Source of the DNA: Streptomyces sp. JHA26 | GTDB taxonomy: Bacteria; Actinomycetota; Actinomycetes; Streptomycetales; Streptomycetaceae | Length of the DNA: 64,000 nucleotides | Direction: 5' to 3' | NCBI RefSeq assembly: GCF_002005565.1 | Contig: NZ_BDJC01000022.1 | Span: 1-64,000 of the forward strand | In this document: one piece after another, positions 47,088 through 56,382 of the stretch | Layout: each line of letters begins with the position of its first letter | Numbering within the stretch: position 1 is the stretch's first letter | Notes under the pieces: model-generated | The model's database searches: none | What the model was told of the DNA's origin: nothing | The model's input: only the letters and a program-made list of their open reading frames with translations | Position numbers and translations under genes: made by a program

Positions 47088-50000
47088 CTACGGAAGGCTC
47101 GGCGGTGTCTTCGCCGGGGTCTCCTCCAGCGCCTCCAGGGCCAGCCGGATCGCCTCGTCCAGCTGGGGGTCGCGGCCCGCCGCGTGGTCCTGCGGCCGCT
47201 GCGGGACCTCCACGTCCGGATCGACGCCGTGGTTCTCCACGCCCCACCCCTGGCCCTCCAGCCAGAACGCGTACTTGGGCTGCGTGATCAGCGTGCCGTC
47301 GACCAGCCGGTAGCGGCTGTCGATGCCGACGACCCCGCCCCAGGTGCGGACGCCGACGACCGGGCCGATGCCGAGCGCCTTGATCGCCGCGTTGACGATG
47401 TCGCCGTCCGAGCCGGAGAACTCGTTGGCGACGGCGACGACCGGCCCGCGCGGCGCGTCCAGCGGGTAACTGGCCGGCCGCATGCCGCGCGGCAGGTCCC
47501 AGCCGACGACGCGCCGGGCCAGCTTCTCCACGACCAGCTGGGAGGTGTGCCCGCCGCGGTTCTCGCGGACGTCGACGACCAGGCCCTCGCGGACGACCTC
47601 GACGCGCAGGTCGCGGTGGAGCTGGGCCCAGCCGGAGCCGACCATGTCGGGCACGTGGAGGTAGCCGAGCCGGCCGCCGGACCTCTCGTGGACGTGGGCG
47701 CGGCGGTCGGCGACCCAGGCGTGGTAGCGCAGCGGCTCCTCGTCGGCGAGGGGCACGACGACGGCGTGCCGCAGCCCGCCGCCGCCGGCCGGGGAGACGG
47801 TCAGCTCGACCGGCTTGCCGGCCGTGCCGACGAGCAGGGGGCCGGGCCCGGTGACCGGGTCGACGGGCTGTCCGGCGACCGCGACGATCGCGTCACCGGC
47901 ACGCACCGCGACGCCGGGCGCGGCCAGCGGGGAGCGGGCGTCGGGGTCGGAGGTCTCCGACGGCAGGACGCGGTCGACGCGCCAGGTGCCGTCCTCGTGC
48001 CGGGAGAGGTCGGCGCCGAGCAGGCCCTGCCGGGCACCGCCGCCGTGGCCGCCGTACGGGGTGACGTAGGCGTGCGAGGTGCCGAGCTCGCCGTGCACCT
48101 CCCACAGGAGGTCGACCAGGTCGTCGTGGGTGGCGAGGCGGTCCAGGACGGGCCGGTAGCGGTCGAGGACGCCGTCCCAGTCGACGCCGTTCATGTCGGG
48201 CCGCCAGAAGTTGTCCCGCATGATGCGGCCGGTCTCGTCGAACATCTGGCGCCACTCGGCGGCCGGGTCGACGGTCTGCCGGACGCGGCCCAGGTCGACG
48301 GTGATGTTGGTGTCGCTGTCCTCGTCGCCGGAGGCCCGCCGGTCGCTGGGGACGACCTTGAGGCGTCCGTCGGTCCACAGCAGCACCCGCTTGCCGTCGC
48401 CGCTGACCTCGAAGTGGTCGGCGTCGCCGGCGAGGTGCTCGACGCGGTGCTGGGCGAGGTCGTAGCGCTCCAGCTCGGTGTGCGGGCCGGGGTCGTCCGG
48501 GTTGGCGCGGGAGGCGCCGAGGACGCCGGTGACCGGGTGGCGCAGCCACAGGACGCCGTCCTTGGCGGCGCGCAGCCGGGAGTAGCGGGCGGCCTCCACC
48601 GGGAAGGGCACGATGCGGTCGGCGAGGCCCTCGATGTCGATCCGGGTGGTGGGGGTGCCCTCGCTGTCGGGGGTCTCCTCGCGGTCCGGGGTCTCGAAGG
48701 GGCGGCCGTGGCGCTGCGGGCCGAAGGGCGAGGGGGTGGTCGCGGCCAGCGTGATCAGGTACGGACGGGCGCCCTCGACGAAGGCCAGGTCGAAGACGTG
48801 CTCGTCGTAGACCGGATCGAAGGAGCGGGTGGAGAGGAAGGCGAGGTGCTTGCCGTCCAGGGTGAAGGCGGGCGAGTAGTCCCGGAAGCGCAGCGGGGTC
48901 GCCTCGGCGACCGACAGGTCGGTGGTGTTGGCGAGCTTGAGCTGGCGCAGCGGGGAGGGACCGGGGTGGGACCAGGCCAGCCAGGCGGAGTCGGGCGAGA
49001 AGACGAGGCCGGAGGCGTCGCCGTCCTCGCTGCGGTCGACCTCGCGGACCTCGCCCGTCTCCCGCTCGACGAGCAGGACGCGGCCGTCGTGCGAGGCGAC
49101 GGCGGCCCGGCTGCCGTCGGGGGCCATGGCGAGGTTCAGCACCCGGCCGAGCTGCCCGGCGGCGAGGCGGCGCGCGGTGGCGCCGGGCGCGAGGCCGGTG
49201 GCGGGCGCGAACTCCAGGGCGTCGTCGCCCTCGGCGTCCGTCACCCACACCACCCACTCCTCGCCGTCGGCGCGGAAGGTGCGCGGCAGCCGGGTGCGCA
49301 CGCCGGGCGTCGCCGCGAGGGCGCGGGCCGGTCCGGAGCGGTGGGTGACCCAGTGGACGCCGCCGCGCACGGCGACGGCGCTGCCGCGGGCGGTGTGGTC
49401 GGGGGACGCGGAGCCGAACCAGCGGGCGGCGTCGACCGGGTACGCCTGGAGGTCGGTGCGGGAGCCGCCGAGCCGGATGTCGAGCCGGCGCGGCTCGGCG
49501 CCGTCCAGGTCGTCCAGCGTCCACAGTTCACCGGCGGACGAGTAGACGACGCGGGTGCCGTCGGTGGCGGCGTGCCGGGCGTAGAAGCCCCCGACAGGCG
49601 TGTGCCTGCGCAGGTCGGAGCCGTCGGCGAGGGAGGAGTAGAGGGCTCCGGTGCCCTCGTGGTCGGAGAGGAAGGCGAGCCGCTCGCCGACCCAGAACGG
49701 GTACTCGATGTTGCCGTCGAGGTCGCTGTGCAGCCGTACGAACTCGCCGTCGCCCTCGGCGTCGATCCACAGCTTGCCCGCCGTGCCGCCCCGGTACCGC
49801 TTCCACCAGGCGGCCTCGCGGCCCATCGGCGCGGACAGCAGCACGGTGCGCGGGCCGTACGCGACGTCGCCGACGGGTCCGTAGGGCAGGGTGGTGGCGG
49901 GTCCGCCGTCGAGCGGGACGGCGCGGGCCCAGCTGCGGCGCAGGCTGGCCTGACCGTAGGTGCTGAGGGCGAGGACGCGGCCGTCGGCGGTCCAGCCGCG

Positions 50001-50285
50001 GACCTGGGTCCTGAGGCTGCCCCAGTGGGTGAGGCGCTTGGCCGGGCCGCCGTCGACGGGGGCGACGTGCACCTCGGGGGCGCCGTCGCGGGTGGAGGTC
50101 CAGGCGACGGTGGTGCCGTCGGGCGAGATGCGCGGGTGGTTCACCGGCATGTTGTCGGCGCTCACCCGCCAGGCCCTGCCTCCGTCGAGCGGGGCGAGCC
50201 ACACGTCGTCCTCGGCGGTGAAGGCGACCAACTCGCCGTGCGGGTGCGGAAAGCGGAGGTAGGCAGGCGCTGCGGGCTGAGTCAC
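47088..50285 (-). CDS. Tricorn-type S41 protease
   Basis: A 1065-residue giant protease that degrades oligopeptides released by the proteasome or other proteases. The order is a beta-propeller region with repeated PD40-like motifs (RISPDGTTVAW, LVFSPDSAWLAWSH, about residues 15-600), a linker, a PDZ domain (about 780-850) and the C-terminal S41 serine protease core, with GTSHAYVTPYGG (His), DVRENRGGHTS and NEFSGSDGDIVNAA (nucleophile Ser). GTG at 50285 lies 6 nt after the hexamer TAGGCT, so I prefer it over GTG 50291. The length and the proteasome-containing host fit the actinobacterial TRI peptidases. Confidence 0.93.
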   Translation of the reverse strand: MTQPAAPAYLRFPHPHGELVAFTAEDDVWLAPLDGGRAWRVSADNMPVNHPRISPDGTTVAWTSTRDGAPEVHVAPVDGGPAKRLTHWGSLRTQVRGWTADGRVLALSTYGQASLRRSWARAVPLDGGPATTLPYGPVGDVAYGPRTVLLSAPMGREAAWWKRYRGGTAGKLWIDAEGDGEFVRLHSDLDGNIEYPFWVGERLAFLSDHEGTGALYSSLADGSDLRRHTPVGGFYARHAATDGTRVVYSSAGELWTLDDLDGAEPRRLDIRLGGSRTDLQAYPVDAARWFGSASPDHTARGSAVAVRGGVHWVTHRSGPARALAATPGVRTRLPRTFRADGEEWVVWVTDAEGDDALEFAPATGLAPGATARRLAAGQLGRVLNLAMAPDGSRAAVASHDGRVLLVERETGEVREVDRSEDGDASGLVFSPDSAWLAWSHPGPSPLRQLKLANTTDLSVAEATPLRFRDYSPAFTLDGKHLAFLSTRSFDPVYDEHVFDLAFVEGARPYLITLAATTPSPFGPQRHGRPFETPDREETPDSEGTPTTRIDIEGLADRIVPFPVEAARYSRLRAAKDGVLWLRHPVTGVLGASRANPDDPGPHTELERYDLAQHRVEHLAGDADHFEVSGDGKRVLLWTDGRLKVVPSDRRASGDEDSDTNITVDLGRVRQTVDPAAEWRQMFDETGRIMRDNFWRPDMNGVDWDGVLDRYRPVLDRLATHDDLVDLLWEVHGELGTSHAYVTPYGGHGGGARQGLLGADLSRHEDGTWRVDRVLPSETSDPDARSPLAAPGVAVRAGDAIVAVAGQPVDPVTGPGPLLVGTAGKPVELTVSPAGGGGLRHAVVVPLADEEPLRYHAWVADRRAHVHERSGGRLGYLHVPDMVGSGWAQLHRDLRVEVVREGLVVDVRENRGGHTSQLVVEKLARRVVGWDLPRGMRPASYPLDAPRGPVVAVANEFSGSDGDIVNAAIKALGIGPVVGVRTWGGVVGIDSRYRLVDGTLITQPKYAFWLEGQGWGVENHGVDPDVEVPQRPQDHAAGRDPQLDEAIRLALEALEETPAKTPPSLP

Positions 50286-50377
50286 CCTCACAGCCTAAGC
50301 AGGGGCGGGGACGATCGACAGGGGTTCGGATCACTTCCCGCCCGGCGCCCGGGAGCGCGGTGGTCGCGCTGGGCGGG

Positions 50378-50893
50378 CTACTTGCCCTCCACGGGCCGGC
50401 AGTGCGGGTCGTCCGGGCACCAGATGGTCCGGGTGACGGTGACCGTGGGGCCGGGTCCGTTCCGGGTGGGCCGGTCCGCGGGCGGGGCGCCGGTGGCGTC
50501 GCAGTCGCCCAGCCCCTTCACCCGGAACCACTCCTTGCCGTCCACCTTCGCCGTCAGGTTCCCGCGCACGCAGGCGCCGTTGACGACCCGGGTCACCTTG
50601 CCGTCGACGGTGATGTCCTGGCCGGTGTCCGTCCTGCCCTCGCAGTGGACGGAGGCGACGGTCTTCTCGGCCGCCGAGGCGGTGCTGTCCTCGTCGCCGA
50701 AGGAGGCGGTGCAGGTGAGCCAGCGCACCTCCGCCTTCTGCCGCTCCAGCTCACGGGTCACGGTCTGGTCGGTCGTGTAGGCCACGGCCGCGGAACTGGG
50801 CGCGCCCGGTTCGCACGCGACGAGACCGCCGACGGCGACGGCCGAGCCGACGACCACCGGAGCCACTCGCCAAATCCGCCTCGAAGCCCCCAT
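50378..50893 (-). CDS. Small lipoprotein, unknown function
   Basis: A 171-residue exported lipoprotein. The signal sequence ends in the lipobox GGLVAC at about residue 27. The mature part contains two pairs of cysteines (LTCTASFG, SVHCEGR, NGACVRG, GDCDATG) and a Pro-rich C-terminus with a CPDDPHC motif that suggests additional disulfides. The middle segment resembles DUF4333-type small cysteine domains, but I am not certain. It is divergent from the gene at 50965 and lies between tricorn and rsmE. Confidence 0.78.
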   Translation of the reverse strand: MGASRRIWRVAPVVVGSAVAVGGLVACEPGAPSSAAVAYTTDQTVTRELERQKAEVRWLTCTASFGDEDSTASAAEKTVASVHCEGRTDTGQDITVDGKVTRVVNGACVRGNLTAKVDGKEWFRVKGLGDCDATGAPPADRPTRNGPGPTVTVTRTIWCPDDPHCRPVEGK

Positions 50894-50964
50894 GGAGGGC
50901 AGCCTGCCACCGCACCGGGCCCGACGGTAGGGCGCATACGGCCACTCCTCACTACCGTGGGCGC

Positions 50965-51321
50965 GTGCGCAGCGGACGCCGGCTCAGAAAGCTCGTCGTG
51001 GACGGGGCCACCGCCTACGTGTGGTCGGTGCGTCACCGGCACAGCGTCACGGGGCCCTGCCAGGAGGTGCTCGCCCTGTCCCGGGACGGGACGCGGACCC
51101 GCCTGGTGTTCCGGGGCGGCGGGGGCCGGTACGTCCCCGACGGGTTCCTGCCCTCGGGCTGTGTGGCCGTGGGGGACGACTCGCTCAACCTGCACGAACC
51201 CGGGGTCGTACGGGCCTTCGTCGACGAGGCGGCCCGGCGGGGCCTGCTCGACCGGTCCGCGGAGCTGGACGGCTGGGAGCTGTTCCCCGCGGTCGTCGCC
51301 GCCCGCACGGCGGACGGCTGA
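50965..51321 (+). CDS. Conserved hypothetical protein, 118 residues
   Basis: Unidentified protein starting MRSGRRLRKLVVDGATAYVWSVRH. It appears beta-rich with a C-terminal helix (VVRAFVDEAARRGLL) and a WELFP motif; no membrane segment and no catalytic motif. GTG at 50965 follows TACCGT (50953-50958) by 6 nt, a leaderless arrangement, and has no ribosome site. It is convergent with rsmE. Related small proteins are widespread in streptomycetes but their function is not known to me. Confidence 0.75.
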   Translation: MRSGRRLRKLVVDGATAYVWSVRHRHSVTGPCQEVLALSRDGTRTRLVFRGGGGRYVPDGFLPSGCVAVGDDSLNLHEPGVVRAFVDEAARRGLLDRSAELDGWELFPAVVAARTADG

Positions 51322-51330
51322 CCGGGGCCG

Positions 51331-52080
51331 TCAGGACCAGCGGCCGGTGCGGGCCAGGAGGACGGCGGTCGCGGCGGTGCCCGCGGTGGAGGTGCGCAGG
51401 ACGCTGCGGCCCAGGCGGTAGGGCTTGGCGCCTGCCTGGGCGAAGAGCGCCAACTCCTCGGGGGACACGCCCCCTTCGGGTCCGACGACCAGCACGATGT
51501 CGCCGGAGGCGGGGAGTTCGGCGGCGGCCAGCGGCTCCTCGCCGCTCTCGTGGAGCACGGCGGCGAAGGCCGCGCCGGCCAGGAGCGACGCGACCTGCTT
51601 GCTCGTCGCCGCGTCCGCGACGTCGGGGAAGCGGACCCGGCGGGACTGCTTGCCGGCCTCCCGGGCCGTCGCCCGCCACTTGCCGAGCGCCTTCAGGCCG
51701 CGGTCGCCCTTCCACTGGGTGATGCAGCGGGAGGCGGCCCACGGCACGATCGCGTCGACCCCGACCTCGGTCATCGTCTCGACGGCCAGCTCTCCCCGGT
51801 CCCCCTTGGGCAGGGCCTGGACGACGGTGACGCGGGGCTGCTCCGGCGGCTCCTCGTGGACGCCCTCCAGGCCGGCCACGACCAGGCGGTCCTTGCCCTC
51901 GGCGGCCTCCACCACGCCCTCGGACCAGCGGCCGCGTCCGTCGGTGAGGACGACGTCCTCGCCGGGGCGCAGCCGCTTCACGGAGACGGCGTGCCGTCCC
52001 TCGGGGCCGTCGAGGACGTACCGCCCGCCGGGCAGCCCCCCGGACGGCAGCGAGTCGACCACGAACACCGGAGCCGTCAT
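51331..52080 (-). CDS. rsmE: 16S rRNA (uracil-1498-N3)-methyltransferase
   Basis: A 249-residue SPOUT methyltransferase that modifies U1498 of 16S rRNA. A small PUA-like N-terminal domain (RYVLDGPEGRHAVSVKRLRPG) precedes the trefoil-knot domain with VVGPEGGVSPEELAL and LGRSVLRTSTAGTAA, which bind SAM. The ATG overlaps the stop of the upstream flavoprotein as ATGA, so it is translationally coupled to it. Confidence 0.94.
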   Translation of the reverse strand: MTAPVFVVDSLPSGGLPGGRYVLDGPEGRHAVSVKRLRPGEDVVLTDGRGRWSEGVVEAAEGKDRLVVAGLEGVHEEPPEQPRVTVVQALPKGDRGELAVETMTEVGVDAIVPWAASRCITQWKGDRGLKALGKWRATAREAGKQSRRVRFPDVADAATSKQVASLLAGAAFAAVLHESGEEPLAAAELPASGDIVLVVGPEGGVSPEELALFAQAGAKPYRLGRSVLRTSTAGTAATAVLLARTGRWS

Positions 52081-53162
52081 CGGTCCGTACCTCCGTTCAC
52101 GTACCGCGTCAACGCCGCCTCGGCGGACGCGAGTTCGTCCACCAGGACCGCCACCAGCTCACCGGCGGGCAGGTCCCGGGCCATCCGGTGGCCCTGTCCC
52201 GCCCACAGCGCCATGCCCTGCGCGTCGCCCGCCTTCGCCGCCGCCTTGCGCAGGGGCGCGGTGAGGTGGTGCACCTCCGGGTAGGCGGCGGGGGCGTAGG
52301 GGCCGTGCTCGCGCAGGAAGCGGTTGACCAGGCCGCGGGCGGGCCGGCCGGAGAAGGCGCGGGTCAGTTCGGTGCGGACGAACAGCGGGTCGGTCAGCGC
52401 CTGCTTGTGCAGGGCGTGCGCGCCGGACTCGGGGGTGGCGAGGAAGGCGGTGCCGAGCTGGGCCGCGCTCGCGCCGGCCGCGAGGACCGCGGCGATCTGG
52501 GCGCCGCGCATGATGCCGCCGGCGGCGACGACGGGCAGGCTCACCGCCTCCCGGATCCCGGCGACCAGCGACAGCAGTCCGATCCCGGAGCCGCCGGTCT
52601 CCGGGTGGTCGCGGTGGGTGCCCTGGTGTCCGCCGGCCTCGACGCCCTGCGCGATCACCGCGTCGGCGCCGGCCTGTTCGACGGCCCGGGCCTCGTCGAC
52701 GGTGGTCGCCGTGACCAGGGTGAACGTGCCGACGCGGTGGAGCGAGTCGACGACCTCGCGGCTCGGCACGCCGAAGTGGAACGACACGACGGGCACCGGG
52801 TTGTCCAGCAGTACCGCGAGCTTGGTGTCGTAGCCGTCGTCCCGGCCGCACTCGGGATCGCCGAGCTCGGTCCCGTACCAGGCGGCCTCACCGGCCAGCT
52901 GGTGGGCGTAGACGCCCACGGCCGAGGGGTCCGCCGTCTCCGGCTGCGGCATGAAGAGGTTGACGCCGAACGGGCGGGCGGTCAGCCCCCGCAGCTGCTT
53001 GATCTCCTGGTACATCCCGTCCGCGGTCTTGTACCCGGCGGCCAGGAAACCCAGCCCTCCCGCCTCGCAGACCGCGGCGGCGAGCCGCGGTACGGAGACG
53101 CCGCCCGCCATGGGCGCCTGCACGATCGGGTAGGGGAAGAGATCGGTCAGTGCGGAGGACAT
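52077..53162 (-). CDS. Nitronate monooxygenase-like FMN enzyme
   Basis: A 361-residue TIM-barrel flavoprotein of the 2-nitropropane dioxygenase/nitronate monooxygenase family. FPYPIVQAPMAGG at the N-terminus and IAQGVEAGGHQGTH, VVAAGGIMRG and QLGTAFLATPESG bind FMN. The family detoxifies propionate 3-nitronate in bacteria and also includes enoyl reductases. It overlaps rsmE by 4 nt. The pairing is conserved in streptomycetes as far as I remember, but has no obvious functional link. Confidence 0.9.
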   Translation of the reverse strand: MSSALTDLFPYPIVQAPMAGGVSVPRLAAAVCEAGGLGFLAAGYKTADGMYQEIKQLRGLTARPFGVNLFMPQPETADPSAVGVYAHQLAGEAAWYGTELGDPECGRDDGYDTKLAVLLDNPVPVVSFHFGVPSREVVDSLHRVGTFTLVTATTVDEARAVEQAGADAVIAQGVEAGGHQGTHRDHPETGGSGIGLLSLVAGIREAVSLPVVAAGGIMRGAQIAAVLAAGASAAQLGTAFLATPESGAHALHKQALTDPLFVRTELTRAFSGRPARGLVNRFLREHGPYAPAAYPEVHHLTAPLRKAAAKAGDAQGMALWAGQGHRMARDLPAGELVAVLVDELASAEAALTRYVNGGTDR

Positions 53163-53306
53163 GAGCGCATGGTGTCACGTCCTCCGCACACGTCCGAATC
53201 CGGGTTTCCGTCGGCATACGCCAGGAGCGTCCGCACCGCGAAGCCCCGCCGACGGCCGGCGCCGGCGCCCGTCGGACGTGTCGGCCGGCGCCGTCGGAGA
53301 CGCCGG

Positions 53307-54443
53307 TCAGCGCCCGTTGAACGCGTCCTTCAGCCGCGAGAACAGGCCCTGCTGCCCGGGCTGGAACTGGCCCTGGGGCCGTTCCTCGCCGCGCAGCTTG
53401 GCCAGCTCGCGCAGGAGGCGTTCCTGCTCGGGGTCGAGCTTGGTCGGGGTCGTCACCTCGACGTGGACGATGAGGTCGCCCCGGCCGCCGCCGCGCAGAT
53501 GGGTGATGCCGCGCCCGTGCAGCGGGATCGACTGGCCGGACTGGGTGCCCGGGCGGATGTCGACCTCCTCCAGTCCGTCCAGCGTCTCCAGCGGCACCTT
53601 CGTGCCGAGGGCCGCCGCCGTCATCGGGAGGGTGACCGTGCAGTGCAGGTCGTCCCCCCGGCGCTGGAACTGCGGGTGCGGGAGCTCGTGGATCTCGACG
53701 TACAGGTCGCCGGCCGGGCCGCCGCCGGGGCCGACCTCGCCCTCGCCCGCGAGCTGGATCCGCGTGCCGTTGTCCACACCGGCCGGGATCTTCACGGTCA
53801 GGGTGCGCCGGGAGCGGACCCGGCCGTCGCCCGCGCACTCGGGGCACGGGGTCGGGACGACGGTGCCGAAGCCCTGGCACTGGGGGCAGGGCCGGGAGGT
53901 CATGACCTGGCCCAGGAAGGACCGGGTGACCTGCGACACCTCGCCGCGGCCGCGGCACATGTCGCACGTCTGGGCACTGGTGCCCGGGGCCGCGCCCTCG
54001 CCGTTGCAGGTGTTGCAGACGACCGCCGTGTCGACCTGGATGTCCTTGGTCGTGCCGAACGCGGCCTCGTCCAGCTCGACCTCGAGGCGGATCATCGCGT
54101 CCTGGCCCCGGCGGGTGCGCGAGCGCGGACCGCGCTGCGACGCCGTGCCGAAGAACGCGTCCATGATGTCCGAGAAGTTCCCGAAGCCACCCGCGCCGAA
54201 GCCGCCCGCGCCACCGCCGCCGGCCTGCGAGAGCGGGTCGCCGCCGAGGTCGTAGACCTGCTTCTTCTGCGGGTCCGACAGCACCTCGTAGGCGGCGTTG
54301 ATCTCCTTGAACCGCTCCTGGGTCTTCGGATCGGGATTGACGTCCGGGTGCAGCTCGCGGGCGAGCCTCCGGAACGCCTTCTTGATCTCGTCCTGGGACG
54401 CGTCGCGGCGTACGCCGAGCACGGCGTAGTAGTCCGTGGCCAC
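53307..54443 (-). CDS. dnaJ: Chaperone DnaJ (second copy type, dnaJ2)
   Basis: A 378-residue type I J-protein, co-chaperone of DnaK. The J domain (residues 1-68) has the HPD motif in ELHPDVNPDP. The Gly/Phe linker is GGGGAGGFGAGGFGNF. The zinc domain has four CxxCxGxG repeats (CNTCNGEG, CDMCRGRG, CPQCQGFG, CPECAGDG), followed by two C-terminal barrel domains. The GTG at 54443 directly follows the hrcA TAG with no gap. This hrcA-linked gene is the second of the two actinobacterial dnaJ genes; the other sits with dnaK-grpE. Confidence 0.95.
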   Translation of the reverse strand: MATDYYAVLGVRRDASQDEIKKAFRRLARELHPDVNPDPKTQERFKEINAAYEVLSDPQKKQVYDLGGDPLSQAGGGGAGGFGAGGFGNFSDIMDAFFGTASQRGPRSRTRRGQDAMIRLEVELDEAAFGTTKDIQVDTAVVCNTCNGEGAAPGTSAQTCDMCRGRGEVSQVTRSFLGQVMTSRPCPQCQGFGTVVPTPCPECAGDGRVRSRRTLTVKIPAGVDNGTRIQLAGEGEVGPGGGPAGDLYVEIHELPHPQFQRRGDDLHCTVTLPMTAAALGTKVPLETLDGLEEVDIRPGTQSGQSIPLHGRGITHLRGGGRGDLIVHVEVTTPTKLDPEQERLLRELAKLRGEERPQGQFQPGQQGLFSRLKDAFNGR

Positions 54444-55460
54444 CTACGACTCCGCCAGGATCTGTCCGACGTACCGTGCCACTGCGCGTACCGCTCCCAT
54501 CGTTCCCGGGTAGTCCATGCGGGTCGGTCCGACCACGCCGAGCTTGGCAACCGCCTCGCCGCCCGAACCGTAGCCCACCGACACGACGGACGTGGAGTTG
54601 AGTCCTTCGTGGGCGTTCTCGTGACCGATACGGACGGTCACGCCCGGATCCTTCGCCTCGCCGAGGAGCTTGAGGAGCACGACCTGCTCCTCCAGGGCCT
54701 CCAGGACGGGCCGGATCATGAGGGGGAAGTCGTGCCCGAAGCGGGTGAGATTGGCGGTGCCGCCGATCATCAGCCGCTCCTCGTTCTCCTCGACCAGCGT
54801 CTCCAGCAGGGTGGAGAGCACGGTGGAGACCGTACCGCGGTCCTCGGCCTCGAAGGCCTCCGGCAGATCCTCGACCAGGCTCGGGACGTCCGAGAACCGG
54901 CGGCCCGCGACCCGGCTGTTGAGCCGCGCGCGCAGGTCCGCGAGGGACGCCTCGCCGAAGGGCGCCGGGCAGTCGACCATCCGCTGCTCGACCCGCCCTG
55001 TGTCCGTGATCAGCACGAGCATCAGGCGCGCGGGCGCCAGGGAGAGCAACTCCACGTGCCGCACGGTCGAGCGGGTCAGCGACGGGTACTGCACGACGGC
55101 GACCTGCCGGGTCAGCTGCGCGAGCAGCCGCACCGTGCGGGCCACCACGTCGTCGAGGTCGACGGCGCCCTCCAGGAAGTTCTGGATGGCACGCCGCTCG
55201 GGCGCGGTCATCGGCTTGACGCCGGCCAGCTTGTCGACGAAGAGCCGGTAGCCCTTGTCGGTCGGGATCCGCCCGGCGCTGGTGTGCGGCTGGGCGATGA
55301 AGCCCTCGTCCTCCAGGGCCGCCATGTCGTTGCGCACGGTGGCCGGGGAGACGCCGAGGTTGTGCCGCTCGGTGAGGGCCTTGGAGCCGACGGGCTCCTC
55401 GGTGCCGACGTAGTCCTGGACGATCGCGCGCAGCACCTTCAGCCTGCGTTCACTGAGCAT
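54444..55460 (-). CDS. hrcA: Heat-inducible transcription repressor HrcA
   Basis: A 338-residue repressor of class I heat-shock genes; it needs GroEL to fold into its active form, so heat or unfolded protein releases groES/groEL. The N-terminal winged helix is [28 protein letters not shown] and [20 protein letters not shown], followed by the GAF-like core and a dimerisation insert. The ATG at 55460 has GGAGG 8 nt upstream; the frame upstream is only antisense to the neighbour. A CIRCE operator lies about 40 bp upstream, so hrcA-dnaJ2 is autoregulated. Confidence 0.96.
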   Translation of the reverse strand: MLSERRLKVLRAIVQDYVGTEEPVGSKALTERHNLGVSPATVRNDMAALEDEGFIAQPHTSAGRIPTDKGYRLFVDKLAGVKPMTAPERRAIQNFLEGAVDLDDVVARTVRLLAQLTRQVAVVQYPSLTRSTVRHVELLSLAPARLMLVLITDTGRVEQRMVDCPAPFGEASLADLRARLNSRVAGRRFSDVPSLVEDLPEAFEAEDRGTVSTVLSTLLETLVEENEERLMIGGTANLTRFGHDFPLMIRPVLEALEEQVVLLKLLGEAKDPGVTVRIGHENAHEGLNSTSVVSVGYGSGGEAVAKLGVVGPTRMDYPGTMGAVRAVARYVGQILAES

Positions 55461-55498
55461 CGCGCACACCTCCAGAAACCGTCCGCCCGGTGTTCTCC

Positions 55499-55525
55499 CT
55501 GGCACTCTGCGTGTGCGAGTGCCAG
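55499..55525. promoter_or_regulatory. CIRCE operator of hrcA-dnaJ
   Basis: CTGGCACTC-9 nt-GAGTGCCAG is a perfect 9-9-9 inverted repeat, matching the CIRCE core (GCACTC-N9-GAGTGC). It lies between hrcA and the divergent metallo-beta-lactamase gene and should bind HrcA. Confidence 0.95.
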
Positions 55526-55622
55526 ACTTCCCCGGCCCAGTGTACGGCCGTGGGGTACACCCCCGGCAAGGCCGGGGCGCCGCCGTCGTACCCGGGGCCC
55601 GCGCGGCGCTAGCGTCGACGTC

Positions 55623-56348
55623 GTGACGGTGACATGGGAGGACCTGGGGTGGGAGCGGCTGGCGGCCGGGGTGGGCCGGTGCCGCCTGCCCGTGTGGGAC
55701 TGCACGGCGGGGCTGGTCGTCGGCGCGGACGCGGCGCTGGTGGTCGACGCCGGGTCGAACCTCGGCGAAGGCGCGCGGTTGCGCAGGGCGGTGCGGGAAC
55801 TCGCCGGGCACCGTGTGACGCATCTCGCGCTGACCCACCCGCACTTCGACCACGTCCTCGGCGCTCCGGCGTTCGCGGGCGTGGAGGTGTTCGGGGCGGT
55901 GGGCACGGCCGCGCTCCTGGCGGACGGCCGGGAGGCGCTGCGGGCGGACGCGGTGGCCGAGGGCCTGGACGCCCGGCTCGCGGACGAGGCCGCGGACGCC
56001 CTCGTCACGGTGCGCCACGAGGTGTGCGGCGAGTGGACGCTCGACCTGGGCGGCGGCCGGCAGGTGCTGTTGGCGAACGTGGGCCCCGGACACACCGGCC
56101 ACGACCTCGCGGTACTGGTGCCGGGCGACCCGGAGACCGTGTTCTGCGGGGACCTGGTCGAGGAGTCCGGCGAGCCGCAGGCGGGCCCCGACGCCGTGCC
56201 GTCGCGCTGGCCGGCCGCCCTCGACCGGCTGCTCGACCTGGGCGGCGAGGACGCGCTGTACGTCCCCGGTCACGGAGCGGTGGTGGACGCGGCGTTCGTG
56301 CGGGCCCAACGGGACGCGCTGGCCGCGCGGTTCGGCGTGTCGCGCTGA
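55623..56348 (+). CDS. Metallo-beta-lactamase-fold hydrolase
   Basis: A 241-residue protein of the MBL superfamily. The metal motif is [14 protein letters not shown] (H-x-H-x-D-H), with further ligands in [11 protein letters not shown] and FCGDLVE and a final VPGHGAVVD. It lacks the RNase Z or glyoxalase II signatures, and the substrate is unknown. GTG at 55623 follows TAGCGT (55610-55615) by 7 nt. It is divergent from hrcA with the CIRCE element in the 162-bp gap, so HrcA might also influence it. Confidence 0.88.
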   Translation: MTVTWEDLGWERLAAGVGRCRLPVWDCTAGLVVGADAALVVDAGSNLGEGARLRRAVRELAGHRVTHLALTHPHFDHVLGAPAFAGVEVFGAVGTAALLADGREALRADAVAEGLDARLADEAADALVTVRHEVCGEWTLDLGGGRQVLLANVGPGHTGHDLAVLVPGDPETVFCGDLVEESGEPQAGPDAVPSRWPAALDRLLDLGGEDALYVPGHGAVVDAAFVRAQRDALAARFGVSR

Positions 56349-56382
56349 TCACCGGGCGGGCGTTCCCCGTATCGTCGGCAGA

